Origin: Thermocladium sp. UBA166
Lineage (GTDB): Archaea; Thermoproteota; Thermoprotei; Thermoproteales; Thermocladiaceae
NCBI GenBank assembly: GCA_002508315.1
Contig: DAHE01000034.1
Coordinates: forward strand, 2,402-22,629
DNA: 20,228 bases
Direction: 5' to 3'
The translations under genes and the position numbers were made by a program. Below the pieces are notes generated by a model. The model did not search any database. It saw nothing but the letters and a program-made list of their open reading frames with translations, and was not told where the DNA came from. Shown here in pieces: positions 13,201 to 19,589 of this stretch. How positions within the stretch are numbered: the stretch's first letter is position 1; every line of letters starts with the position of its first letter.

Positions 13201-13406
13201 CTCATCTTGGTGAAGCTGATGCGTAGCGGTTGGTCGGCTTCGATTAGCGCGGGGAGCGATTATTCGCCTCCGCAACGCCGGCCGTCGAGTAAGCGAGCAG
13301 TGAGGGGTAACCAAGGTCTCTGGAGCCCTCGCCCCTCAAGGACGGTGAGGTGGTCGGTGATTGATGCTTCCTTTGCCTCCCAACCGGGAGGTGGGTGGGC
13401 CTCAAT
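13201..13406 (+). other. Intergenic region with competing hairpins, no gene recognised
   Basis: TGAGGGG (13301-13307) is the exact complement of CCCCTCA (13332-13338), with a smaller GG/CTC hairpin inside (about 13315-13328). The overlapping arms CCTCGCC (13327-13333) and GGTGAGG (13344-13350) make an alternative fold. GAAGC/GCTTC (13212-13216 with 13237-13241) is a third hairpin. No promoter was found on the plus strand ahead of them. A short non-ATG frame through 13290-13360 reads SLEPSPLKDGEVV, faintly like a TnpB tail, but is interrupted by stops. Confidence 0.25.
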
Positions 13407-13436
13407 GCTTATTAGTCCTCGCCGCCTGCTTGCTGG

Positions 13437-13850
13437 GTGGATCCCGAGATATTCAAGTACCTCCAGGAGCTGGAGGAGGTGGAGAGCGATGGATTGGAGA
13501 AGCTGGTCAAGGCATTATCCATGCTTTCGGGCAGGGAGAGGGAGGTGATGTTGGGGGTAGCGTTCGATGCGTTGGTGCATAGGGAGTTGATTAGGGGGAT
13601 TAGGAACGCGTTGCTTGAGTACGATAAGCTGCTCAAGGCAAGGCCTGGAAACCCCCGGCCCGGCGGTGCGGTTAAGGTAATAGAGGCCCATAACTCGGCG
13701 GAGCTGCGTTCAATCGAGCTTTACTCCAAGTTAATTGACGCGAAGCTGAGCGAGCTAGTCACCGAGATGCTGGAGGCGGTGCGCAGGAATGAGGAGGAGC
13801 ACTTGGTGATAGAGTACACTCTAGTGAAGGGCGGGAGGCGTGGTCAATGA
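13437..13850 (+). CDS. All-helical protein, possible ferritin-like fold
   Basis: 137 residues; family not recognised with certainty. Four long amphipathic helices are predicted at about 8-30, 33-68, 80-112 and 108-130, with a short proline/glycine loop at 70-78. Acidic and histidine positions fall inside helices: H48/E50 (ALVHREL), E83/H85 (IEAHNSAEL) and NEEEH (118-122), the last giving one ExxH. This is the look of a small ferritin/rubrerythrin-like di-iron bundle, but a second clear ExxH is missing. The GTG start at 13437 is placed by a TATA-like CTTATTA (13408-13414) 26 nt upstream. It converges with the NifX-like gene with 7 bp overlap. Confidence 0.72.
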   Translation: MDPEIFKYLQELEEVESDGLEKLVKALSMLSGREREVMLGVAFDALVHRELIRGIRNALLEYDKLLKARPGNPRPGGAVKVIEAHNSAELRSIELYSKLIDAKLSELVTEMLEAVRRNEEEHLVIEYTLVKGGRRGQ

Positions 13851-14155
13851 ACGCCGCGGAGCGCGTCGCTCACCTTGGTTCCCTCCTTGACGGTCATCAC
13901 CTTCACCCCCTTCCCCCGAGCCACCTTCTCGCACTCGCCCCCCATCCTGGTGACGATCACCGCATCCACGCCGAGCTCAATGACCTTCTGCATGGCGATG
14001 ACCCCCTTCATTGACGTTGATATGGCGGACAAGGCGGGGTTCGGCAGTACCTGAACTTGCTTGGCTCCTTCCCCCACTACCTCGAAGACCGCTATTTGCC
14101 TGGCGCTCTCCAAGCTGGCCACGTATATGGCTGATTGAAACACAGCCACTCTCAT
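13844..14155 (-). CDS. NifX/NifB-type dinitrogenase iron-molybdenum cofactor-binding domain protein
   Basis: 103 residues, one complete domain of the FeMo-co biosynthesis family (ribonuclease H-like fold): the beginning MRVAVFQ, FEVVGEG, an N-P-A turn, then GVIAMQKVIELGVDAVIVTRMGGECEKVARGKGVKV with the usual helix-strand-G-x-G arrangement, and KEGTKVSDAL. In archaea without nitrogenase these small proteins are thought to carry or sense iron-sulfur or metal clusters. The usual C-terminal His-rich part is absent; C77 is the only cysteine. A TATA box (TTAAAGTTAA on this strand, 14181-14190) is 29 nt before the ATG. Its place beside the sulfite reductase genes suggests a cluster-handling role (inference). 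Confidence 0.85.
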   Translation of the reverse strand: MRVAVFQSAIYVASLESARQIAVFEVVGEGAKQVQVLPNPALSAISTSMKGVIAMQKVIELGVDAVIVTRMGGECEKVARGKGVKVMTVKEGTKVSDALRGVH

Positions 14156-14324
14156 GGATTCTCAAGCGGCTGTCCATCCTTTAACTTTAATCCACGTCCC
14201 GGAGGAAAGCAGTCACCACGTGATAGGCGTTATTAAGCACGCACGGCGATCCAGCGAAGAGTTGATCCCCCCTCATGCTGGTGGAAATCCTAATGTTTAT
14301 TTTATCTTTCTTGCCTCCCAAGCC

Positions 14325-14393
14325 GGCATGAGCCATGCCCTGAGGGGGAGTGCGTGGCCAGCCGTGATGGGTGGTTGAGGGCTGAGCCTCAGC
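14325..14393. promoter_or_regulatory. Two perfect short dyads downstream of a TATA-like sequence
   Basis: GGCATG-AGC-CATGCC (14325-14339) and GCTGAG-C-CTCAGC (14381-14393) are perfect inverted repeats. The first sits just where transcription would start from the TATA-like TTTATTTTA (14296-14304). They may be operators or hairpins in the leader of the two small reading frames that follow. Confidence 0.35.
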
Positions 14394-14470
14394 AATTGAA
14401 TGAGCATGAAATGATCGAGATGAAGCGTGGGGACGTGCTAGCTAAAACGGCGCAACGTGTGGAGCGGTGA
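14354..14470 (+). CDS. Candidate 38-residue protein (micro-gene 1)
   Basis: GTG 14354 opens a frame of 38 codons, hydrophilic and charged (begins MASRDGWLRAEPQQ, ends LAKTAQRVER). A TATA-like TTTATTTTA at 14296-14304 and a Shine-Dalgarno-like GAGGGGGAG (14342-14350) precede it, and its TGA overlaps the GTG of the next small frame as GTGA, the same coupling used by argF and korA. The family is unknown and chance is quite possible at this length. Confidence 0.25.
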   Translation: MASRDGWLRAEPQQLNEHEMIEMKRGDVLAKTAQRVER

Positions 14471-14589
14471 TTCCGCAAATAAGGAGTGCACTCGCCTTTG
14501 TGGGGATAGTGGTGGCGCCGTTCGTTGGCTGGGGAATTAATCATGGTTGCTCGGCGATGAGTCTCATCATCGCGTCTGCTTCTCCCTGA
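14467..14589 (+). CDS. Candidate 40-residue membrane peptide (micro-gene 2)
   Basis: GTG 14467 to TGA 14587-14589. One hydrophobic segment at about 8-24 (ALAFVGIVVAPFVGWGI) could span a membrane; a single cysteine is at 28. The start lies in the GTGA overlap with micro-gene 1. The last 23 bp are antisense to the end of dsrB. No relatives are recognised. Small membrane peptides do accompany respiratory complexes, but nothing here proves translation. Confidence 0.28.
   Translation: MIPQIRSALAFVGIVVAPFVGWGINHGCSAMSLIIASASP
14556..14568. terminator. Perfect dyad at the dsrB stop codon
   Basis: GATGAG-T-CTCATC spans the dsrB stop codon (14567-14569 on the minus strand). It could act as a compact 3' hairpin of the dsrB mRNA. 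There is no T-run after it on the minus strand. Confidence 0.3.
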
Positions 14590-15760
14590 ATAGGTAGGCC
14601 ACGGCCTCGGTTGCCCTGCGCTTGTAGAGGGGCTGGTACAGCGGCCCCGGCTTGTCGGTGAACTTGAGGAACCGCCTAGCGTCAGGCAGCCCCGTCAACT
14701 CGTAGAACCTGTCCCACCCGATCCTAGCCACCCAGTCCCCCATTCTCTCCCCCCTCTCCGCGTTGCTGACCCACGTATCCACTATCCTCTTCACCACGCT
14801 CACCAGGGTCGGCCAGCGGGGCGGCTCGTTGGGTAGGTAGGGAACCACTACCTTGCTCATCATCTGCCCCACCCTGCCCGAGTTCGATGCCTTGCCCCCC
14901 ACCAACACCATAACGCCCGCCCTCCCGGGGTCGTACACCATGGCGTCCGTCGTGTCCCTGCACCTCCCACACGCCACGCACAGTTCCTGCCTCACGGACA
15001 CGCTGTACGCCTTACCGGACGCGTCCTTCTTAGCCACTATGGCGCCCACGGGGCACGCCGCTATCACGTCGCTGGGGGATGAGACCTGCGAGAACCACTT
15101 ATCGTCGGCCACGGGCGCCTGGGCCGGGTAGCCCACCACAGCCACGTCGGACGCGTTTATGGCCCCGCCGCACGCATTGGGGCATCCGGACACCTTTATG
15201 GATAGGTGGGCCGGGGTCTCCTTCTCGTACACGTACTCGTACAACGCATCCCCTATGGCCTTTGCCATGCTTGGGGCATCCACCACCGCCGTGGTGCAGG
15301 TCAGGTACGCGGTGCAGGGCTGGATGTTCCACAGGTGATTGCCCCACCCGCCCACCAGGAATCCCGCCTTCCTCAGCTCCTCCTCCAGCTTGTGCGCGTT
15401 CTCCTCCCTATCCGTTATTATCTCCAAGTTCCCCTGGGGCGTGGGCCTGACCAGCCCAATGCCGTACTCGTCTGCCAAGTCGCACAGCTTCTCCAGCGTG
15501 TCCGCGCTGTACCTGGCATTGGGGGGACCGATCACCTTGACCGTGAACACCCTGTCCCCGGACTCCGCCACGTGCTCCATTATGGCGGGGGTTATCATGC
15601 GGCGATCCACCCACCTCCCCATGTTTGACTTGAGAATTGAGGGCAAGTAATTGGAGTACGGTATCGGCGGCAGCTTCTCCGGGTGATTGATGGGGGTGAC
15701 GTCCCCCGTCCTCATCACCACGGAGTACTGCCTATCCCTAACATGAGGCTCACTGCTCAT
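14567..15760 (-). CDS. dsrB: Dissimilatory sulfite reductase, beta subunit
   Basis: 397 residues from ATG 15760. The open frame continues to 15985, but that extra 75-codon part is antisense to dsrA and contains the promoter; the TATA box at 15783-15790 is 26 nt before ATG 15760. DsrB features: MGRWVDRRMITPAIMEHVAESGDRVFTVKV (47-76), LCDLADEYGIGLVRPTPQGNLEI (92-114), FLVGGWGNHLWNI (134-146). The sirohaem/[4Fe-4S] cysteines are C149 and C155 (C-x5-C) and C193 and C197 (C-x3-C). A ferredoxin domain follows with C236, C261, C264 and C267. With DsrA it forms the alpha2-beta2 enzyme that reduces sulfite in the cytoplasm. The gene is divergent from dsrA instead of following it, which is unusual. Confidence 0.95.
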   Translation of the reverse strand: MSSEPHVRDRQYSVVMRTGDVTPINHPEKLPPIPYSNYLPSILKSNMGRWVDRRMITPAIMEHVAESGDRVFTVKVIGPPNARYSADTLEKLCDLADEYGIGLVRPTPQGNLEIITDREENAHKLEEELRKAGFLVGGWGNHLWNIQPCTAYLTCTTAVVDAPSMAKAIGDALYEYVYEKETPAHLSIKVSGCPNACGGAINASDVAVVGYPAQAPVADDKWFSQVSSPSDVIAACPVGAIVAKKDASGKAYSVSVRQELCVACGRCRDTTDAMVYDPGRAGVMVLVGGKASNSGRVGQMMSKVVVPYLPNEPPRWPTLVSVVKRIVDTWVSNAERGERMGDWVARIGWDRFYELTGLPDARRFLKFTDKPGPLYQPLYKRRATEAVAYLFREKQTR

Positions 15761-15782
15761 GTGATTCCCAGCCATTGCTTGG

Positions 15783-15790
15783 TTTTTTAC
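15783..15790 (-). promoter_or_regulatory. TATA box of dsrB
   Basis: On the minus strand it reads GTAAAAAA, centred 26 nt before ATG 15760, giving a leaderless dsrB mRNA. It lies directly beside the central dyad. Confidence 0.6.
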
Positions 15791-15820
15791 GCAGTATTTC
15801 ACATGGATGTGGAATACGGC
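15791..15820. promoter_or_regulatory. 30-bp dyad between the divergent dsrB and dsrA promoters (candidate operator)
   Basis: The half-sites GTATTTCACAT (15794-15804) and ATGTGGAATAC (15807-15817) are inverted around GG with a single mismatch, and GC/GC at the outer ends extends the symmetry to 15791-15820 (13 of 15 pairs). The centre, 15805.5, is about 45 bp from the dsrB start and 44 bp from the dsrA start, and the dyad fills the gap between the two TATA boxes. A dimeric regulator bound here would control both subunits at once. Confidence 0.65.
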
Positions 15821-15828
15821 TTTTATAT
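15820..15828 (+). promoter_or_regulatory. TATA box of dsrAMK
   Basis: CTTTTATAT, centred about 24 nt before ATG 15849. It overlaps the right edge of the dyad by one base. Confidence 0.65.
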
Positions 15829-15848
15829 CATGCCGCCACCCCACGCCC

Positions 15849-17126
15849 ATGACTGAATCGCCAATAGATGAATCGTTATGGCCATCCCCTCCCAGCGATG
15901 GGGAGGCGGAGGCGGCTTTGAAAGCATTGGAGGAGGGACCGTGGCCGAGCCACGTCTCGGAGCTGAGGCGCACCAAGTACCCCATTCGCCTCTACGGAAT
16001 GGGGCTGGCCGCCAGGGCTACTCCCTGGGCCTCCAGCGTGGCGAACGCCCCCGGCATATTCGCCGGAGTGCTCTCCAGGGTATCCCATCCCTGGACCAGG
16101 GTGGATCCCCCAGTCTTCGAGGACCACGAGAGGATAATAATACCGTCCGCTCAAGTAATCAGCACGCTAATCCTGCGGGAACTGATACGGGTATCCCGGC
16201 AGCACGGCTGGGGCCTCTTCCAGTTAATAGGGGGGACGGGGGATATCGTGATGAACGTGGACAGGGACAAGATAGTGGAGGCGGCGAAGGAAGTGAGGAG
16301 GATGGGGCTGGAGGTGGGTGGGTCTGGGGACGTCATGAGGAACTCCGTGGCGTGCCCCGGCCCCCTCCTGTGCGAGTACGCGATCTACGACACGTTGAGG
16401 GGGCGCGACATGACGTACGAGTGCTTCGTGGATTGGGCCTCGTACCCGCAGTTCCCGTACAAGATAAAGTTCAAGTTCTCCGGCTGCCCCTTGGACTGCC
16501 TCAAGGCTCAGGCCAGGGCGGATTACGTCTTCGTGGGAACGTGGAGAGGCGCCCCAAGCATAGACGAGGAGAAGCTCGGGAAGTGGGTGGAGGAGGGAGG
16601 CGACGTGGAGGGCCTGGTTAAGGCATGCCCAACGGGCGCCATTGAGTGGAGGAACGGGGAGTTGAGGATAGACGGCGACAAGTGCGTTCAGTGCATGGAG
16701 TGCGTGAAGAGGGCGTACCCAGCAATATCGCCGGGCAGGGAGCGCGGGATAAGGGTGTTGGTGGGCGGCACGATAAAGAGCAGGAACGGGCCGAAGCTGG
16801 CGAAGGTCCTCATCCCCTTCATTCCCCTCAAGGACCCGGCGCACCCGGACGACGAGATAATGAAGGTGTTCGAGCTGCTGAAGGACAGGGTAGTGCCTAA
16901 GTGGGACGAGATAGGGTGGCGCAGGGAGCGCATTGGGGACGTGGCGATAAGGCTGGGGTGGAGGAGGTTCGTGACTGAGGTTGCCGGCCTGGATCCGCGC
17001 GAGGTGGTTAAGGAGAAGCCGGGGGAACCGTACTACATGAACGGCATACCGTTCTTCATAATGGGGGAGGACGAGAAGAAGGCCTACCTGGAGGAGTTGA
17101 GGGGCTCCATGAAGGAGTGGGGCTAA
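15849..17126 (+). CDS. dsrA: Dissimilatory sulfite reductase, alpha subunit
   Basis: 425 residues from ATG 15849, chosen for its TATA box; the frame is open back to an ATG at 15807, before that box. The N-terminal LEEGPWPSHVSEL (27-39) and the middle WGLFQLIGGTGDIVMN, LEVGGSGDVMRN (154-165) are DsrA-like. Sirohaem/[4Fe-4S] cysteines are C169 and C175 (C-x5-C), C213 and C217 (C-x3-C); YKIKFKFSGCPLDCLKAQARADYVFVGTW matches the archaeal DsrA core. The inserted ferredoxin domain has C260, C279, C282 and C285. Together with DsrB it reduces sulfite by six electrons, with DsrC as the usual co-substrate. Its TAA is followed at once by the ATG of dsrM, so dsrAMK form one operon. Confidence 0.96.
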   Translation: MTESPIDESLWPSPPSDGEAEAALKALEEGPWPSHVSELRRTKYPIRLYGMGLAARATPWASSVANAPGIFAGVLSRVSHPWTRVDPPVFEDHERIIIPSAQVISTLILRELIRVSRQHGWGLFQLIGGTGDIVMNVDRDKIVEAAKEVRRMGLEVGGSGDVMRNSVACPGPLLCEYAIYDTLRGRDMTYECFVDWASYPQFPYKIKFKFSGCPLDCLKAQARADYVFVGTWRGAPSIDEEKLGKWVEEGGDVEGLVKACPTGAIEWRNGELRIDGDKCVQCMECVKRAYPAISPGRERGIRVLVGGTIKSRNGPKLAKVLIPFIPLKDPAHPDDEIMKVFELLKDRVVPKWDEIGWRRERIGDVAIRLGWRRFVTEVAGLDPREVVKEKPGEPYYMNGIPFFIMGEDEKKAYLEELRGSMKEWG

Positions 17127-17900
17127 ATGAATGCCGTCATATACGCCCTATTCATAGTGCTGCCCTACGTCTCCCTGGTCGTCCTGATCGGGGGGTCCAC
17201 GTACAGGGTGCTGCGGTGGGCCACGACGCCGAAGGGCGGCGGCGGGCTTTACCTGGGCCTTTACAGGCTGGTGAACAGGGCTGGGCAGCGCAGCTACTTG
17301 TCGGCGGTCGGCCACATTTTGGCGAGGATGCTGGCGTTCCACACCATACCCAAGAACAGCTACGGGAGGGACTACGGGACGTGGCTCAGCGTCTTCCTCT
17401 TCCACTGGGGCGTCTTCCTGCTCATAGCGTTCCACCTGCACCTCTGGATGCCGTGGTTAAGGGTGGGGGCGGAGGCCATGTACGTGATGGGCATGGCGAC
17501 GGGAACCATTGCCCTGGGCGCCGGCTTATTCCTATTGGCCAGGCGAGTGGGGTTGAGGAGGATCTATGGATTGGCGCTCAACGCATTGGATGACTACGTC
17601 GCCATAACGTGGGTGGTGCTCATAATAGCCCTGGGCCTCGCGATGAGGGCCCTGGCTCCCCCCGGCTTGTTCGGGGAGGCGGTTGCATGGGCCACGGGTC
17701 TCTCCAGCCTCCATCCCGAGCCGCCCCCAGCGTTTCCCCTCTTCTATGCCCACGTCTTGGCGGTGGAGCTCTTCATGATCTACCTCCCCTTCTCCAAGAT
17801 GGCCCACCCATTCACGTTCCCCGTGAATCCAGTGCTGTACGGCAAGTTCGAGGATGTGGATGAGGTGAGGAGGAGGGTGGAGGAGGAGCTGGGGTGGTGA
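17127..17900 (+). CDS. dsrM: DsrM-like membrane haem b subunit (NarI-type)
   Basis: 257 residues with five hydrophobic segments at about 4-28, 86-108, 116-138, 156-176 and 203-222. Histidines in or beside the helices (H93, H103, H105, H209, H227) are placed to bind two b haems as in NarI/DsrM. WLSVFLFHWGVFLLIAFHLHLW and LLFYAHVLAVELFMIYLPFSKMAHPF-like helices are typical of this quinol-oxidising family (the final one carries the closing SKMAH). It should take electrons from menaquinol and hand them to DsrK. The ATG abuts the dsrA stop and the end overlaps dsrK by 4 bp. Confidence 0.88.
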   Translation: MNAVIYALFIVLPYVSLVVLIGGSTYRVLRWATTPKGGGGLYLGLYRLVNRAGQRSYLSAVGHILARMLAFHTIPKNSYGRDYGTWLSVFLFHWGVFLLIAFHLHLWMPWLRVGAEAMYVMGMATGTIALGAGLFLLARRVGLRRIYGLALNALDDYVAITWVVLIIALGLAMRALAPPGLFGEAVAWATGLSSLHPEPPPAFPLFYAHVLAVELFMIYLPFSKMAHPFTFPVNPVLYGKFEDVDEVRRRVEEELGW

Positions 17901-19390
17901 GCGTGAGGAAGGTAACGTACGGCAGGGGTGGGAGGGATATACTGGAGGAGAGCCCAATGTACGGGGAGTGGAGGAGGGAGTTCGAGGGGCGCGGCAGCGT
18001 TCACGTGAGGATTAAGGAGGAGACGGACGAGGGAACGCTGAAGGCAATAGGTGTTACGGAGATGCAGAGGATCGATCGCGGCGCCTCCCCCGCCGAGAGG
18101 AAGAGGTTCTTCGCGTCTAGGGTGGCTGAGATGGCGAGGGAGAACAGGGCGTTCAGGCACCACATGGATGCATGCGTCCACTGCGGGCTCTGCATAGATA
18201 AGTGCCCGGAGTACCTGGGGACGAGGGACCCCACCAACAGCCCGGTGGGGAGGGCGGACTTGGTGAGGCGCATATATAGGAGGCTCAATAAGGCCAGCGA
18301 CGGGTTGCTGGGCAGGGACGTTGATGACAAGGACCTGGCGAGGTTCCTGGAGGAGGTGGACCTGGACAGGATATGGACGTATTACTACCAGTGCACTGAG
18401 TGCAGGAGGTGCTCCGTGTATTGCCCAATGGGGATAGACCAGGGAGAGATAACTAGGGCGGTGAGGCAGATATTCGTGGAGATGGGCATGATCCCCGAGT
18501 TCAACGCGAGGACCATAAGGGGGGTGTACGAGACGGGGAATAACATGTACATAAAGAAGGAGGCGGCGCAGAACGTGCTTGACTTCGTGCTGGACGACAT
18601 GCGGCAGGAGACGGGGAGGGACTTCAAGGCGGCCATGGACGCGGAGAGGGCGGACGCGCTGCTTCTCCCCTCATCCACTGACTTCTTCTCCAACATCGGC
18701 ACGCTGAAGGGCGAGATAGCCATAATGGACGAGCTCGGCCTGGATTGGACCCTCGACTCCAGGGCGCTGGAGGTGGCGAACTTCGGCTTGTTCGAGGACG
18801 AGGCGCACCTCAAATATATAGGAGATAATTACGTGAACGCCGCGTTGAGGAGGGGGGTCAAGATGGTCGTGTTCGGGGAGTGCGGCCACGGGTGGCGCGC
18901 CTTCAAGAACTACGTGGCCCCGAGGCTGGAGGCCATGGGGGTGCAAGCCATATCCATAACCCAGCTCACGGCGTGGGCCCTCAGGAAGGGGAGGCTCAGG
19001 GTGGATAAGAAGGTGGACGCGGTGGTGACGTACCACGACCCATGCAATCTAGCGAGGGCGGGGGACTTAATTGAGGAGCCCAGGTTCGTGTTGAGAAGCG
19101 TAGTGAAGGAGTTGAGGGAGAGGGTTCACAACAGGGAGAAGACTCTGTGCTGCGGAGCTGGCGGGGGGTTGTTGACGGATGAATTGATGCCGTTGAGGGT
19201 GTGGGCGGGGTGGCCGTCCGTGTACGACTCGCTGAGGACGGGCGCGCAGTACATGGTGGCGCCGTGCAGCATAGACAAGGCCCAGTTCCCAGCCGTCATA
19301 CAGTACCACAAGGCCCCCATTAAGTTCAAGGGAGTCTCCGACTTCGTCTACGCCGCTATGTACGGGCTAGACGTGGATAAGATAGCCTAG
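17897..19390 (+). CDS. dsrK: DsrK-like iron-sulfur protein with CCG domain (heterodisulfide-reductase-D type)
   Basis: 497 residues from GTG 17897 in a GTGA overlap with dsrM; GTG 17894 and 17903 are also possible. Two [4Fe-4S] motifs lie at C93-x2-C96-x2-C99-x3-C103 and C166-x2-C169-x2-C172-x3-C176. The C-terminal part has GECGHGW (328-334), YHDPCNLARAG (379-389), LCCGAGGG (417-424) and C457, the CCG set that binds the noncubane [4Fe-4S] cluster for disulfide chemistry in HdrB/D. DsrK is thought to reduce the DsrC trisulfide or disulfide on the cytoplasmic face of the membrane. The first 90 residues before the ferredoxin motifs are charged and not recognised. Confidence 0.92.
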   Translation: MSVRKVTYGRGGRDILEESPMYGEWRREFEGRGSVHVRIKEETDEGTLKAIGVTEMQRIDRGASPAERKRFFASRVAEMARENRAFRHHMDACVHCGLCIDKCPEYLGTRDPTNSPVGRADLVRRIYRRLNKASDGLLGRDVDDKDLARFLEEVDLDRIWTYYYQCTECRRCSVYCPMGIDQGEITRAVRQIFVEMGMIPEFNARTIRGVYETGNNMYIKKEAAQNVLDFVLDDMRQETGRDFKAAMDAERADALLLPSSTDFFSNIGTLKGEIAIMDELGLDWTLDSRALEVANFGLFEDEAHLKYIGDNYVNAALRRGVKMVVFGECGHGWRAFKNYVAPRLEAMGVQAISITQLTAWALRKGRLRVDKKVDAVVTYHDPCNLARAGDLIEEPRFVLRSVVKELRERVHNREKTLCCGAGGGLLTDELMPLRVWAGWPSVYDSLRTGAQYMVAPCSIDKAQFPAVIQYHKAPIKFKGVSDFVYAAMYGLDVDKIA

Positions 19391-19436
19391 CGATTAGTCG
19401 AGGGCTCCAGCTCCCGCGGTGCTTTAAGCTTCATTC

Positions 19437-19589
19437 ATGCACAAACACGCAGGGGGAATGTGCATCCTTAAGGCAACCGGAATAGCCGTGCACGGGGGCT
19501 GGGCGCAATTTAAGCGGGGGGTTCGAGCAGCGCTGCGTCGCCGGCCACGTGGGTTAAGCAGAATAGGTTCACCGCCAATCCAACGTTGA
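19437..19589 (+). CDS. Candidate small basic leader protein ahead of the methyltransferase
   Basis: An open frame of 50 codons from ATG 19437, or 43 from ATG 19458, rich in arginine towards its end (RGVRAALRRRPRG). A TATA-like CTTTAAGC at 19422-19429 suits a start at about 19450-19455, just before the second ATG, and the TGA (19587-19589) overlaps the ATG of the next gene as TGATG. It could be a real small protein, a regulatory leader peptide, or chance. No relatives are recognised. Confidence 0.28.
   Translation: MHKHAGGMCILKATGIAVHGGWAQFKRGVRAALRRRPRGLSRIGSPPIQR

Noticed and set aside
14200..14215. GGAGGAAAGCAGTC resembling conserved region I of RNase P RNA
   Set aside because: No partner conserved region (ACAGAA-type) was found within a sensible distance, so the match is likely accidental.
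14360..14430. Possible C/D box RNA (GTGATGG then CTGA)
   Set aside because: Box C is imperfect and no convincing second D box follows at the right spacing.
15761..15985. 75-codon N-terminal extension of dsrB
   Set aside because: It is antisense to dsrA, contains the dsrB TATA box and the dyad, and does not resemble DsrB.
19515..19535. GGTTCGA resembling a tRNA T-loop
   Set aside because: There is no complementary T-stem or acceptor stem around it on either strand.
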